This document shows, in pieces, positions 53,829 to 63,550 of a stretch of 64,000 nt of DNA. Under the pieces are notes generated by a model. The model had not been told where the DNA came from. It did no database searches and saw only the letters and a list, made by a program, of their open reading frames with translations. The DNA is from Magnaporthiopsis rhizophila (taxonomy: Eukaryota; Ascomycota; Sordariomycetes; Magnaporthales; Magnaporthaceae), in NCBI GenBank assembly GCA_003049465.1, contig PYSS01000112.1:1-64000 (forward strand), read 5' to 3'. A program made the position numbers and the translations under genes. Position 1 is the stretch's first letter. Each line of letters begins with the position of its first letter.

Positions 53829-55587
53829 ATGAACGCGGCGCTTGTTGAAGAGACCGACCCCTTGCTGGGGGATGTGGCGGTAGACCGCGTCCGCCACGCC
53901 GTGACGGCAGACCCTGGTGAAGAGCGCGCACTGATCCGGGAGCAGCCCCTGGACCTCGATCATGACCCCGCCGATCCGGACGACCCGATGAACTGGACGC
54001 CGGCCTACAAGTGGTTCATTGTAAGCATTCTTGCGTTCATGGCCTTTGCCGTGTAAGTTTTTGCGTTTGGTACCTGCCGATTCATGCACGGGATGTTGCT
54101 GCAGGAGCGACAGATATCTGACTTCCAACAAAACCGCAGCACATTTACATGCATCTCCGTCACTCCCGTCGCGTCACGCATCGTCAGCGACCTCGACGGG
54201 GAAGGCAACCGCGACCGCGGCGGTGAGGGCCCTTCGTCGGTGGGCGCCAGCGCGGCGCTCCTGGTGACCATCTGGGAGCTGGGCGAGGCGGTAGGCCCCT
54301 TGCTGATCGCGCCGCTGTCCGAGATGTACGGGCGCTGGCCGGTGCTGAACGCGGCCAACTGCCTCTTCGTGGCCGCCACCGTGCTGGCCGCCTCAAGCCA
54401 CAGCACCGACTTCTTCATCGGCGCGCGCGCCTTGACGGGCCTCGCCGTAAGCTCCAATGTGCTGAACCCGGCCATCATCGGCGACATGTTCCCGCGCGAG
54501 AGCCGCGGCGCGGCCATGAGTGCCTGCATGCTCACCCCGCTGCTCGGCGGCGCCGTCGGTCCAGCCATCAGCGGTGCCGTCGCGCAGACGCTGGGGTGGC
54601 GCTCGGTCGTCTGGCTTGGTGCGGGGATCGCGGCCGTGTGCGAGTTGCTCCTGATGCTGCTCCTGCGGGAGACGTACAGGCCCGTCATTCTGAAGCGCAG
54701 AGCTGCGCGGCCTCGGCGGGAGGGGAGGCTCAAGCAATGCCTGGCCGGCGAGCATGCGTCCGGCTACGGAGCTACCACGGCCGAACTGGCTGCTCACGAC
54801 GAGCAGGGGAGCCAGATGAGCGACGCAGCGAGGCTGGCCCAAGCCATTATGCGGCCGGCGATTGTTTGGTCCGGCTCCGGGGTTTTGATGGCCATCGCAG
54901 CGTTCAACTCCCTTATCTTTGCGTATTTTTACGTCATATCGGTGTCGCTGCCAGTGGTTTTGGACACTATGTACGGGATGTCGCCCGCCGAGATAGGCGC
55001 CTCGCTTCTGATATTCAGTCAGTGCTCCTCCACTTCTTCGTTTTATCGACTCGAACCAAAAAGAAAAAAGCTGACAGTCTCCCAAAACAGGCGCGGGCAC
55101 CTTCGTGGCACTCTTCATCCTCAACCAGACTCTTGACCGGCTGTACGTGAAGCTCCGCGACGCCAACGACGGCGTGGGGCGGCCCGAGTATCGGCTCCCG
55201 ATCGCAGCGGTTGGCTCGGTGCTGATGCCGATGGCCATTGCGGCCTACGGGTGGGCGGCCGAGTACCGGGCGCCGCTGCCTGTGCTCCTGGGCACCAGCG
55301 CCTTCGTCGGCTTCTCGCTCCTCATCTGCAGCATGCCCATCATGGCCTACGTCGTGGATGCATTCGGCGAGTATTCGGCATCAGCGCTGACGGGCGTCAT
55401 GGTCTGCCGTTGCCTGACGGGCACATTCCTGCCGCTGACGGTCGCGCCCCTGACTGGCCATCTCGGTTGGGGCTGGGGGTTCATGGTTCTGGTGGCCGCC
55501 AACCTGGCCGTCACGCCCATCCCGATGCTGATCATGCGGTACGGACCGTACTGGCGGATGCGGTCCAATTACTCGCGGGAGGCATGA
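53829..55587 (+). CDS. MFS transporter, DHA1 (drug:H+ antiporter)-like
   Basis: Three exons (53829-54052, 54140-55017, 55091-55587) give 532 aa. The cytosolic N terminus ends in DPDDPMNWTPAYKWF, the classic DPxNW lead into helix 1 of fungal DHA1 transporters. Helix 1-2 follows after the splice, then ALLVTIWELGEAVGPLLIAPLSEMYGRWPVL (G-x-L-S-E-x-YGR loop motif), FIGARALTGLAVSSNVLNPAIIGDMFPRESRG and LLLMLLLRETYRPVIL. The C-terminal half carries six more helices. This group exports toxicants or metabolites by proton antiport; the substrate is unknown and no biosynthetic cluster is adjacent. Splice sites are GTAAGT...CCGCAG and GTCAGT...AAACAG, the last restoring FSAGTFVALF. Confidence 0.88.
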
Positions 55588-56044
55588 GTTTTAGCATGTA
55601 GAAGAGCGCGGGGACAAATGGAATAGAGTATTTGCGTGGACACGCGGGCGCTTCATGCTGCCAGGCAGATGTGAGGTTCAAGTTACCAGCTGTGCTAGCG
55701 GGGATTGGTGGGGTCAAATTCCGGGCTGGCATGGAATAGGTAGGTACTTGCTGACAGCCACGCACCATCACTAATAGCCACCAAGTTCGCCGGAGCCAAC
55801 GCCAAAATCCGGGCCTAAATACCGCGGAGAGCCCACAGTGCGATTCGCATTAATCAGCAGTGATGACATAGGTGATTCAAATTGATATCTGGATGCGAGA
55901 CCTGGACACCTTGCTGCCACCATAAAAGCCGAATGTTCTTCCTCTCCCTTCCCCATTGAGAATCGCGACAGTCACCAATTGGCCGACATTGCTCGTCTGC
56001 ATTCGGAACAGCCTACCTACTTCCCTCACACAACAACGAGCAAA
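55588..56044. other. Intergenic region upstream of SDR gene
   Basis: Short spacer between two tandem plus-strand genes, with an ACCTACTT-type motif at about 56012-56022 just before the SDR start. Confidence 0.5.
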
Positions 56045-57332
56045 ATGGCGACGACGGCTGCAAAAACCATCCTGGCTACTGGAGCCACATCCGGTCTGGT
56101 AAGGCCTCACCTTGAAGATCTTTTGAAGGGGGCTGACTGCCCGTACTGATCGCCTCAAACCTACAAAAGGGCTTCGAGATGGTCAAACAGCTCCTCGCGC
56201 AGGCAGAGCAACCTTACAGGTTCATCCTGGGAGCGCGTGATACAGCCCGGGCCCGTACCGACTTTGAATCCCTCGGCTTCGACACCGCCCGTCATAGCCT
56301 CACGGTCCTGCCTCTGCAGCTGACGGACCTGGCCGGCGTCCGGGCCTTTGCCAAGAAGGCGCTCGAGGATTTTGACCGCAGCGGCGACGGTCGTCTCGAC
56401 TACCTTGTGCTCAACGCCGCCGCTGCCTTCCCTGCCGACAAGGGAGACTCCAGCAGGTCCAAGTGGTGCGACACGCACATTATCAACTATCTCTGTGCGT
56501 CTTAATGCTTTCCTCGCCCCTTCCTTCCACCTCACAGATCCGATACCTGTCTAGGGGGAATCGACTTTCTGCTGGGCGTGAATGATCTTGTGTTGACGGG
56601 CATTGCTGACTTCTTCTTCCCCTCAGCCCAGCACTATCTGACCCATTTACTGCGCGAGAAGCTCGTCGCCTCTCGCTCGCGCATCGTGGTCGTCTCATCG
56701 GGCGCGGTTCAAAACGTTCCTGATCCATGTACGTAATGTCCCCAAGCGAGCGTCGAACTCGTCCTGGATCTGGTCTTAGTGCCCCCAACTAATGTCGATC
56801 TGTCTGCGGGTGAAGCCACTCTCGCCGAGACTCTGAAGCTCGGTTCTGGAGCGAAAAGTGGTAGCACCTATCCCGCCTCCAAGTTCCTCCAGCTGCTCAC
56901 CGCCCACTGGTGGCGCCGCGAGCTGCACGGTGTCTGCGACGTCGTCGCCGTCTCGCCGGGCATGATCCCAGGCACGGGTATTGGCCGGGGCGCCGACTTT
57001 GAGATCCCGGCCAGTATTATGTCGTCTGCCAAATCGGTCGAAACTGGTAAGCAGCATTCCTCCGCCGCGACGGCTTCTCCTTGTCGCCTTGCTCCATTTC
57101 TCAACTTGTTCGCTGACCTTTGCTCTGTACGCTTGATACAGGAGCCGCCAGCATCCTTCAGGCCCTTTTCAGAAAGGACTTCCCCGAGGACCCCGACAGG
57201 ATCTTCCTGACCAGCTGGGGCGAGTGGTGGCCCGCTAGCGAAATCAGCACTTCTCTTGACAAGGAACTACAGAACAAGTGGTCTCCGAGCAAGGAGGAAA
57301 TCGAGAAGGAGGAGGGCGTGCCAGCAGAGTGA
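56045..57332 (+). CDS. Short-chain dehydrogenase/reductase
   Basis: Five exons (56045-56098, 56170-56494, 56627-56728, 56780-57046, 57142-57332) give 312 aa. The Rossmann fold shows TGATSGLG (residues 12-19, spanning the first splice), ARD after strand 2 suggesting NADP preference, VLNAAAAF (NAG-like), the catalytic Ser in IVVVSSGAV, and YPASK with Tyr and Lys. The Asn of the tetrad is probably in HIINYL. It resembles the retinol-dehydrogenase/WWOX-like classical-extended group of fungal SDRs; substrate unknown. No secretion or membrane signal. All exon joins keep phase and motifs, including the 102-nt exon 3. Confidence 0.88.
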
Positions 57333-57644
57333 ATGATATTATCTTTTACGTGGCCGAGAGGGATGTTCTTGTTCCGTAACCCTCTGAGGTGCTGGTTGGA
57401 TGTGATGCGAACGAAGAGCCCAAGGTCGACAGGAGGAAATCTTGGAAGGTTTGGGGTAATGACTGCTCGCCACACGGCTGCATACGTCCATACAAATACG
57501 GCACTTCTACGAGGTACCCCCTAAAATCAGGAGAGGCCGGACCGGGCGGCGTGCGGGCTGCGGTGCGATCAGATCAATTAACGGTGTATGCTTTCGGTCT
57601 ATCAATGCTGTCGTTCACGACACCTCCTATTTCCGGCAGACTTC
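57333..57644. other. Spacer between SDR gene and peroxidase remnant
   Basis: 3' flank of the SDR gene. No coding signal beyond the pseudogene edge. Confidence 0.5.
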
Positions 57645-58340
57645 CTACGGCGAAGCCTGGGGTTGGGAAAGACCTCCCGCCCTCATCGGAGCACTTGGAG
57701 CCGCGTCCTTGTCCTTGGCATTAATCTGCATGTGTTCATACCGCTCGGGGTCCGCCACCAGCGCCATGTCGCCCGACAGGATCGCGAGCTCGTCGCTCGT
57801 GACCTTGTTGATGGTCAGGCTGGCAGTCGCCAGTGGCCGCGGTCGTCTTCTCCTCCCGGCTCTCGGATAGCAGCAGGCAAGGGTACTGGTTCGCGAAGCC
57901 TGTCGGGCTGCTGACCCATTCCCTCTCGAAGCCCGCGTCGGCCGCATGGCATCCGTCGAGGTTGTGCGTGCCGCTGAGCGTCACCATTCTGGATTTGCAG
58001 AAGTCCATGCGGCCAAAGACGGCGCAGGCGTGGGTGGCGCCATAATTACGCGGTGTCGGGCAGGCGGTCGCGGGAACGGGACGCGGAGCCGTCAACGACG
58101 TCGATCCGGCCGGCCTGCCACGGAATACCCAGCCCGCCCATCGCGCGTATGGCCGTCACGCTATGGAGTGTCTAGAGGCGCGAGTACGTGATCCATGGAT
58201 ACTTGGCCTTGACAGTCTGCAGGAAGCCGCCGACATGGTGAAGGCCCACATTGGGCTGGGCCGCCGGCCTGTGCCTCGTAGTGCATCCCTGCGCCGTTGG
58301 AGGCGCCAGTAACCGTCTCGGGATCCGAGTACCTCGATAC
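57645..58340 (-). pseudogene. Class I heme peroxidase remnant (cytochrome c peroxidase-like)
   Basis: Successive pieces of a class I fungal peroxidase can be read on the minus strand in shifting frames. They are TGASNGAGMHYEAQAG (distal region after the heme His), FLQTVKAKYPWITYSRL, AMGGLGIPWQAGRIDVVDG, RMVTLSGTHNLDGCHAADAG with the proximal heme-ligand His, ANQYPCLLL, and LSGDMALVADPERYEHM near the end. A TAG (58174-58172) replaces the usual Trp codon after YSRL, a TAA lies at 58048-58046, and frames change at least twice. The true 5' exon with the distal Arg/His is not found. The gene is non-functional as sequenced. The upstream limit is approximate. Confidence 0.72.
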
Positions 58341-59375
58341 ATCGCTCTCAGCAAAAGAAGCTCTACTGCCTTCCCGTAAACTCGCACACAGACTCCGATG
58401 CACCTTGGGCCACCAGACCCTCACCAAGCGAGTCGGACCGGCACTGGGCCAGCACTTCAGTTGTCATATTCCGGCGTTGCTAGGAGGGCTGCCACATTGT
58501 ATCCGGCATCCAAGTCACTGATATCATCATTGTGACAAGGAGGCAGCTTGCTACCACATACAAGCTTCAGAAGAAAAGAAAATTGCTACCCCTGAGACTG
58601 GCTATACTTGGTAGCAGCCAGTGATGGGCCTGCCAGTGAGTGCCAAACAGGACTGACGTGGGGAATTCCTGATCTCTATAACACAACGCAAGCCCACCGC
58701 ATGACCGGACCGATCTGGCAAGACGTGCCAGGCATGAAGTCGTCGAGTTGTCAAGGTCTTCTTAAAAGAATTTACAAATAATGAAAATGAAAAGTGAAAA
58801 TTATTATCGTTTATAATGAACCCATGTTTACAACATAAATACTATCGGGTTTAAAGGTAACCCCGAAGTGGTGTATACATATGGAATAAAGCTCCAACCC
58901 CTTCCTTTTTTTGCAACGGAGATTTTTTATATATTTTTTACATTTGGTTTTTTTTTTTTTAAAAAAAAAAAAAAAAACAAAAAAAAAGATCATATAAAAA
59001 CTCCATCCATTCTTTTTTTGACTTGGGATAAAGCTTTTAACATCCCAGCCTGTGATATTAACCAGTTACTCTATGGCCCAAATGAAAGCAGTCTGAATGG
59101 AATCTGAGAGAGACCTGAACAAGCTCACGGCAACACGTGTGAAATGAGAGGTACTAAAGGGGAAAAAAAGTTCCCACTGGGAACAAATCCTTCACTCCTC
59201 CACCCACAACCTTTCCAAGCAACACAGGACGGTGCCCCCAACGAAGCCAATATCGCCGTCACACACGGGAGTCAAGAAGCTAGAGCAGGCGCCTGATTCG
59301 ACGAGATCAGCTGGCGAGGACAAGAAAGCTACTATCGGAATCGGCCTTTCGCCAGCAGGCAAACACAGCCGTACC
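58341..59375. other. AT-rich spacer with T/A inverted tract
   Basis: No gene. It becomes AT-rich from about 58760 to 59030, with T13A17 at 58948-58977. A GTG-led frame from 59232 is discussed under the next feature. Confidence 0.5.
58948..58977. repeat. T13-A17 inverted homopolymer
   Basis: Thirteen T followed directly by 17 A forms a perfect A/T hairpin; further A runs follow at 58979-58987. Confidence 0.9.
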
Positions 59376-59971
59376 ATGGCGAAAACTCCCAACACACCCT
59401 CTTCAGAGACAGCCCAGAAGGGCGTTTTCGGCAACGTGACCCCCCCGGCCACTCCGCTATCCCAGACTACGAGGACGAAGCGGAAGAGCTCGGCGCAATC
59501 CGCGGCTTCGCCAACGGCTGCCAGCAAGCGCCCACGGACACGATGCCAGCGTCCCCGCGGCCAAGAGGCAGAGGCTAGAATCCAACCGAATTCGTCGTTC
59601 CTGCAGCGACAGCTACGAGAAGAGCCACGAGAAGCTCGCCACTCCACCAGCCAACAAGCCTCAAGGCTGCACGGAGCAGGAAGACAAGCCGGCCCAGCAG
59701 CCTCTGAGCATGGTGGCGCGGGAGCTCGCGACGGACGAGCTCGAAAGATCAGGCGCCCGAGGAAGCGCAGGAATACGGTGTGGTGCAGCTTCTTTTCCGA
59801 CAGATGCGCGAGCTCCGCACCCAGGTCTGGCTCCTCGAGAGGAAGGCCAAGGACGATCAGCGCGAGATCGATAGGCCCAGGGACCAGCGCAACACCGTGA
59901 TGGCGATCGCTAACGGTCAGCTAGAGACCATTGACGATCTCAGGCGCGAGCTGTGGACCTCGAAGGACTAA
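59232..59971 (+). pseudogene. Disordered plus coiled-coil protein split over three frames
   Basis: A natural-looking protein can be followed only by changing frame twice. Frame A (from GTG 59232, with an ATG at 59376) gives a Ser/Thr/Pro-rich disordered part (KGVFGNVTPPATPLSQTTR) ending at SKRPRT near 59540. Frame C continues with ASVPAAKRQRLES and PLSMVARELATDELE up to about 59755. Frame B then gives a coiled coil (QLLFRQMRELRTQVWLLERK... to TSKD, stop 59971). No plausible introns lie at the joins. The upstream part of frame A starts with GTG where an ATG would be expected. Either a recent pseudogene or two indel errors. Family not recognised. Confidence 0.5.
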
Positions 59972-60167
59972 GTATGCCAAGTTAAGGAAGGGAAGGATAT
60001 GGTGGAGTTCTTCTATGCATTTTGAAAGTTTGACAACAGCTAGTTAGCGTACCGACCTGGGCATCGGGTGGCTATTTCTCAAGGTTTTAGTCTTTTCCAT
60101 GTCGTCTCCCCATCAGGTCGTTAGACGTTCTGATAGCAGAGCAGAGAGAGACACGCCTCATCTCCAG

Positions 60168-61277
60168 TTAATCCCTCTGCTGGAAGTACAAGAGAACGCC
60201 TTCTCTCGCAGCCTGACCCTTGCTATACTTGACAGTGTCGACGACCTTCCCGGCGGGATCCAGCAGCACAATCTCCCCGCCTTTGTTGCTGAGCGGGCAG
60301 TCTGGGCCCACGGTGACGGGGAGCTTCCCGCCAGCCGTGATGACGGCGGATCCGGGGAGCGTGAACGAGCCGCTGGCCCCGCCGTTGGTGATCTTCCAGC
60401 CTCCGAGCTCCACCGCCGTCCTGGTCCGGTTGACAAGGTGCACGGTCTCCGGGTCGCCCGAGGTCGGGTCGTTGTCCGGGCCGATGGGGTTGACGAGCGC
60501 GGCCAGGATGGACATCTTTCCCTTGAAGATGCCGCCGTCGCCGTCCTGGCCGTCGTCTTTGCCGCCATCACCGCCATCACCACCGTCACCGCCGCCGCGG
60601 TGATCATCAAAGAGCTCTCCAAAACTCTTGCCGACCGGCCCGCCCTTGGCGTCCGTCTCGGGCGTCTGCACCGCGAACGCCAGGAAGATGCCCTCCCAGT
60701 GGCCCTTGCCGTCGTGGCTGCCGTCCTTGAAGTGGATGATGACGGCGCCGTCCTGCCAGACGCCGTTGTCGCGCGCCCACTGGCCCTTGTTGCCCTGGTT
60801 CATGTGGATGTCGTGGATTCCGGTGCCGTCGCTGTACGGCTCGCCGAACAGGTACAGGTCGGCGTTCTTGCCCGCCGCGACGGCCTGGTTCAGGATGGGG
60901 TTCACGAAATCCAGGATGTCGTTGTCCGGGCCCGGCTCGGTGCCGTGCAGGAGCAGGCCCTTGCTAATGTCGATGATGCCTTTCGCGGCGCCCCGCAGGA
61001 AGTCCAGCCCTGGCGGGCCCGGGTTCTTGCCCTTCGTTATGCCGAAGGGCAAGTCGGCCAGGGGGGCGATCAGGGGGTGCGACGCGGGGATGTCGCGGCT
61101 GACCCAGTACACCAGGCGCGAGTCGACCGATTGGGACTGCACGTTGACGGCTGCGTCCCAGAGCCTACCCTGGATCGTCTTGCCGTCGTCGAACTTGATG
61201 TGGCCATGGCCCGGCTTTTCCGTGGGATTCCACTTTTTGGCGGTAGACTTCCACACGACGTAGCCTTTGAGAGGCAT
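60168..61277 (-). CDS. DUF2278 (YukJ-like) protein with C-terminal lamin-tail domain
   Basis: Single-exon 369-aa protein from ATG 61277; a frame extension to 61421 is unlikely to be used. Residues 1-~215 are the DUF2278 domain: start MPLKGYVVWKSTAKKW, GHGHIKFDD, DSRLVYWVSRD and the characteristic GIHDIHMNQGN followed by DNGVWQDGAVIIHF. A Gly/Asp linker (GGGDGGDGGDGGKDDGQDGD) leads to residues ~265-360, an Ig-like lamin-tail domain (ALVNPIGPD, VHLVNRTRTAVELGGWKITN, GEIVLLDPAGKVVDTVKYSKG). No signal peptide is seen. DUF2278 is mainly a bacterial domain of unknown activity; the two domains also co-occur in bacteria. A single exon and this distribution suggest acquisition from bacteria. Domain calls strong. 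Confidence 0.88.
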   Translation of the reverse strand: MPLKGYVVWKSTAKKWNPTEKPGHGHIKFDDGKTIQGRLWDAAVNVQSQSVDSRLVYWVSRDIPASHPLIAPLADLPFGITKGKNPGPPGLDFLRGAAKGIIDISKGLLLHGTEPGPDNDILDFVNPILNQAVAAGKNADLYLFGEPYSDGTGIHDIHMNQGNKGQWARDNGVWQDGAVIIHFKDGSHDGKGHWEGIFLAFAVQTPETDAKGGPVGKSFGELFDDHRGGGDGGDGGDGGKDDGQDGDGGIFKGKMSILAALVNPIGPDNDPTSGDPETVHLVNRTRTAVELGGWKITNGGASGSFTLPGSAVITAGGKLPVTVGPDCPLSNKGGEIVLLDPAGKVVDTVKYSKGQAAREGVLLYFQQRD

Positions 61278-63505
61278 GATTGCTTGGGTGGCTGGGACTT
61301 TTTTTTTGAGAGATAGCAACGGAGCCGTGTAGCGAGAAAGGAACTGCCCGAGATGAGCTTTCTGAGACAGGAGGAGTCGTGGGTGCCAAGAAATATGATT
61401 TCTTCTGCTCATTATATACATTTTATGTTGTGAGGTCGCTCAGCAGCCTGGAATCGGGGTGCTCACATCCAGGCAGCTTCAGGTCCGACGGGTGGCAGGG
61501 GCTGACGTTGGACGCGCAACATTTCAGCCAGCCACGGGACGCTGTCCAGAAACGTTCTTGGTGCGAGCTGCGCAACTCGATAGGCCATGTTGCACGGCTC
61601 TGATGTGAGAGGAAAGGGAGGGCGTCTACGCCATGTCAGCCCTTAGGCAAGCATCGTATGGCGTAGGCTGGATGACTCCTGCGGCCGCCAACCAGTCTGT
61701 GTATCGGGCTGGTGCCGCCCGTGCCGGGCCTTCAGCCCATGCGAACACAATCATGGCCGGAATCTAACCTGTTCGTAACGAAAAAGCATGCACCTAATAG
61801 AAAAACCCCATTTAGTGAGGCCGATGTCGCTCTTCCGTCGAACCAGAGTGGGTTTTGGTAGGCACTTACGCGGCTAGGCTCATTTTATTGGTGCTGGATT
61901 TAATGCATGCTCCCGCGCCCGGGGCTGAAGCGGAGAAGGAGAAAAAGAAACCTAAAGGACCGATGTGTCGCGAAGATCTCTCTAACGAAAGGTTTCGCGG
62001 ACCAGGGTGGTGACGTTATATGGCGATGAATGGTAGTCCGCGATGGGATGTTTTATCGACATGCTAACAGTTCGTGATGTTGGCTTTCGTTGAGATGGCG
62101 ACGCGATCCTCTGTCGAACATGATGCGCGTTGCGTGTCGGCAAATGGATAACAGTACGGAGTGTAAGCAACTTCTTTGATAGGTCTTGACAATGACGTCT
62201 GAAGATGGAAAGGGGCTCTCCAGTTCTTTGTACGCTGGCTGGAAGTGGAATAATGAGCTGGTGCGGAAAAAAGAAAAAAAAACAAAAATGCATGCAACTG
62301 CAAGGGGAGACAGGTCGTGGTTTAGGCTAGCGTAGGGGGTATCGCTCAGAGGAGGGGAAAAAAAAAAAAAAAAGGAAGAACAAAAAAAAACGGAAGAACC
62401 AAAAGAAAAGAGAGATGTCAAGAATCTCAGGCATATCCTTGCGGCCGCCTGGGTATGCTTCAACTCTTGATTAATACCATCATATACAAATGCAGGGGAA
62501 GCTTGGGGAGAAATTGAGAGCGATCAGGCGGAAGGTCTGCACACTGTAAGCCAAGGTGGGGCTTTGCCGAAATGGAGTTGGGATGGCAGCTCGGGAGCGC
62601 CAGCCAGAGCCCATCCCAGCTAATGAACTTGTATTCGCGTGCTATTCAATCTTCCAACGCTGTCGCCTCCTCCCGCAATGGGTAACCGGTCCCGTGTGCT
62701 GCTGCTCCTTCCGTCGCTCGGTCGCCCCCTTTGGTCGAGGCATCGGACGGAAAACGCCTCTCAATCCGGCAGGACGGCACGCCACTTCTCGTTTGCCGGC
62801 TCTTGGCCTGTTTGCCAAACCTTCCCGTTGACGTGAAGTCGACACCTCAACGCTCACCGTGCTTCAATCTGTATCGCTCGGCGAAAGCATCCGAGCCAGT
62901 CCAGATCGCAACGTGCTCCCAGGCCAGCCTGTGACTGGCTGACCGTCAGGAAGGCCGCCGTCGGGCCAAGTGAGGCCAAGAAGGGCAGGGCGCCGTGTCG
63001 CGCCTTGCTGATTCGCGACGGCAAGGCTGGGCATTCGTCGCATATCCACAGCCAACCCACAGGCGATCGCAACTGGGTCTGTCAGGGTGTCAGGGTTTTC
63101 GGAAAAATTAAGGAACATGAAGGAGAAAAATCAGGACAGCGTGTGTGTGAGTGGAAACGATGGCAAAAAAAATATGCTGAGGGGCGAGGACCGCCGCGGG
63201 CCGTGGGTACCGGAGACGACCGACGGGACGTGGCAGATGGAGCGGAGCATGCCAGTACATGTAGTATACTCCAGGGTATAAAGATCATGTTCTCTTTGCG
63301 CTCTATCTGGTCCTCTCACACCTTCCGTCCCGGCCGTCCTCTTCGATCTCTCCCGCCACAGATATCGGGCCACTGCCGTGACTCTCCCTTCTTCCTCGGC
63401 GAACCGGGACCCCTTGCACTTCTCTTTCCGCCTTCTCCAGCCTTTGCCGTCGTCTGCCCTCGCGCCCCCCCCCCCNNNNNNNNNNNNNNNNNNNNNNNNC
63501 CCCCC

Positions 63506-63549
<44 letters not shown>

Positions 63550-63550
63550 C
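61278..63550. other. Long intergenic region with assembly gap
   Basis: About 2.3 kb between divergent genes (DUF2278 - and PiT +). Minus-strand frames at 61982-62463 are Phe/Ser-rich because of A tracts (62340-62393) and are not credible genes. The right end is a C homopolymer with an N gap. Confidence 0.5.
63465..63546. other. Assembly gap (24 N) inside a C homopolymer
   Basis: C11, 24 N (63476-63499), C6, T, C40. The tract ends four bases before the transporter ATG, so the leader of that gene is unresolved. Confidence 0.9.

Noticed and set aside
53829..57332. Transporter plus SDR plus regulator as a secondary-metabolite cluster
   Set aside because: No polyketide synthase, peptide synthetase, terpene synthase or P450 gene is present anywhere in the window, and the Zn-cluster gene lies over 10 kb away among unrelated genes.
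60099..61316. 405-codon frame antisense to the DUF2278 gene
   Set aside because: Shadow frame; Val/Ala/Arg-rich with no recognisable motif.
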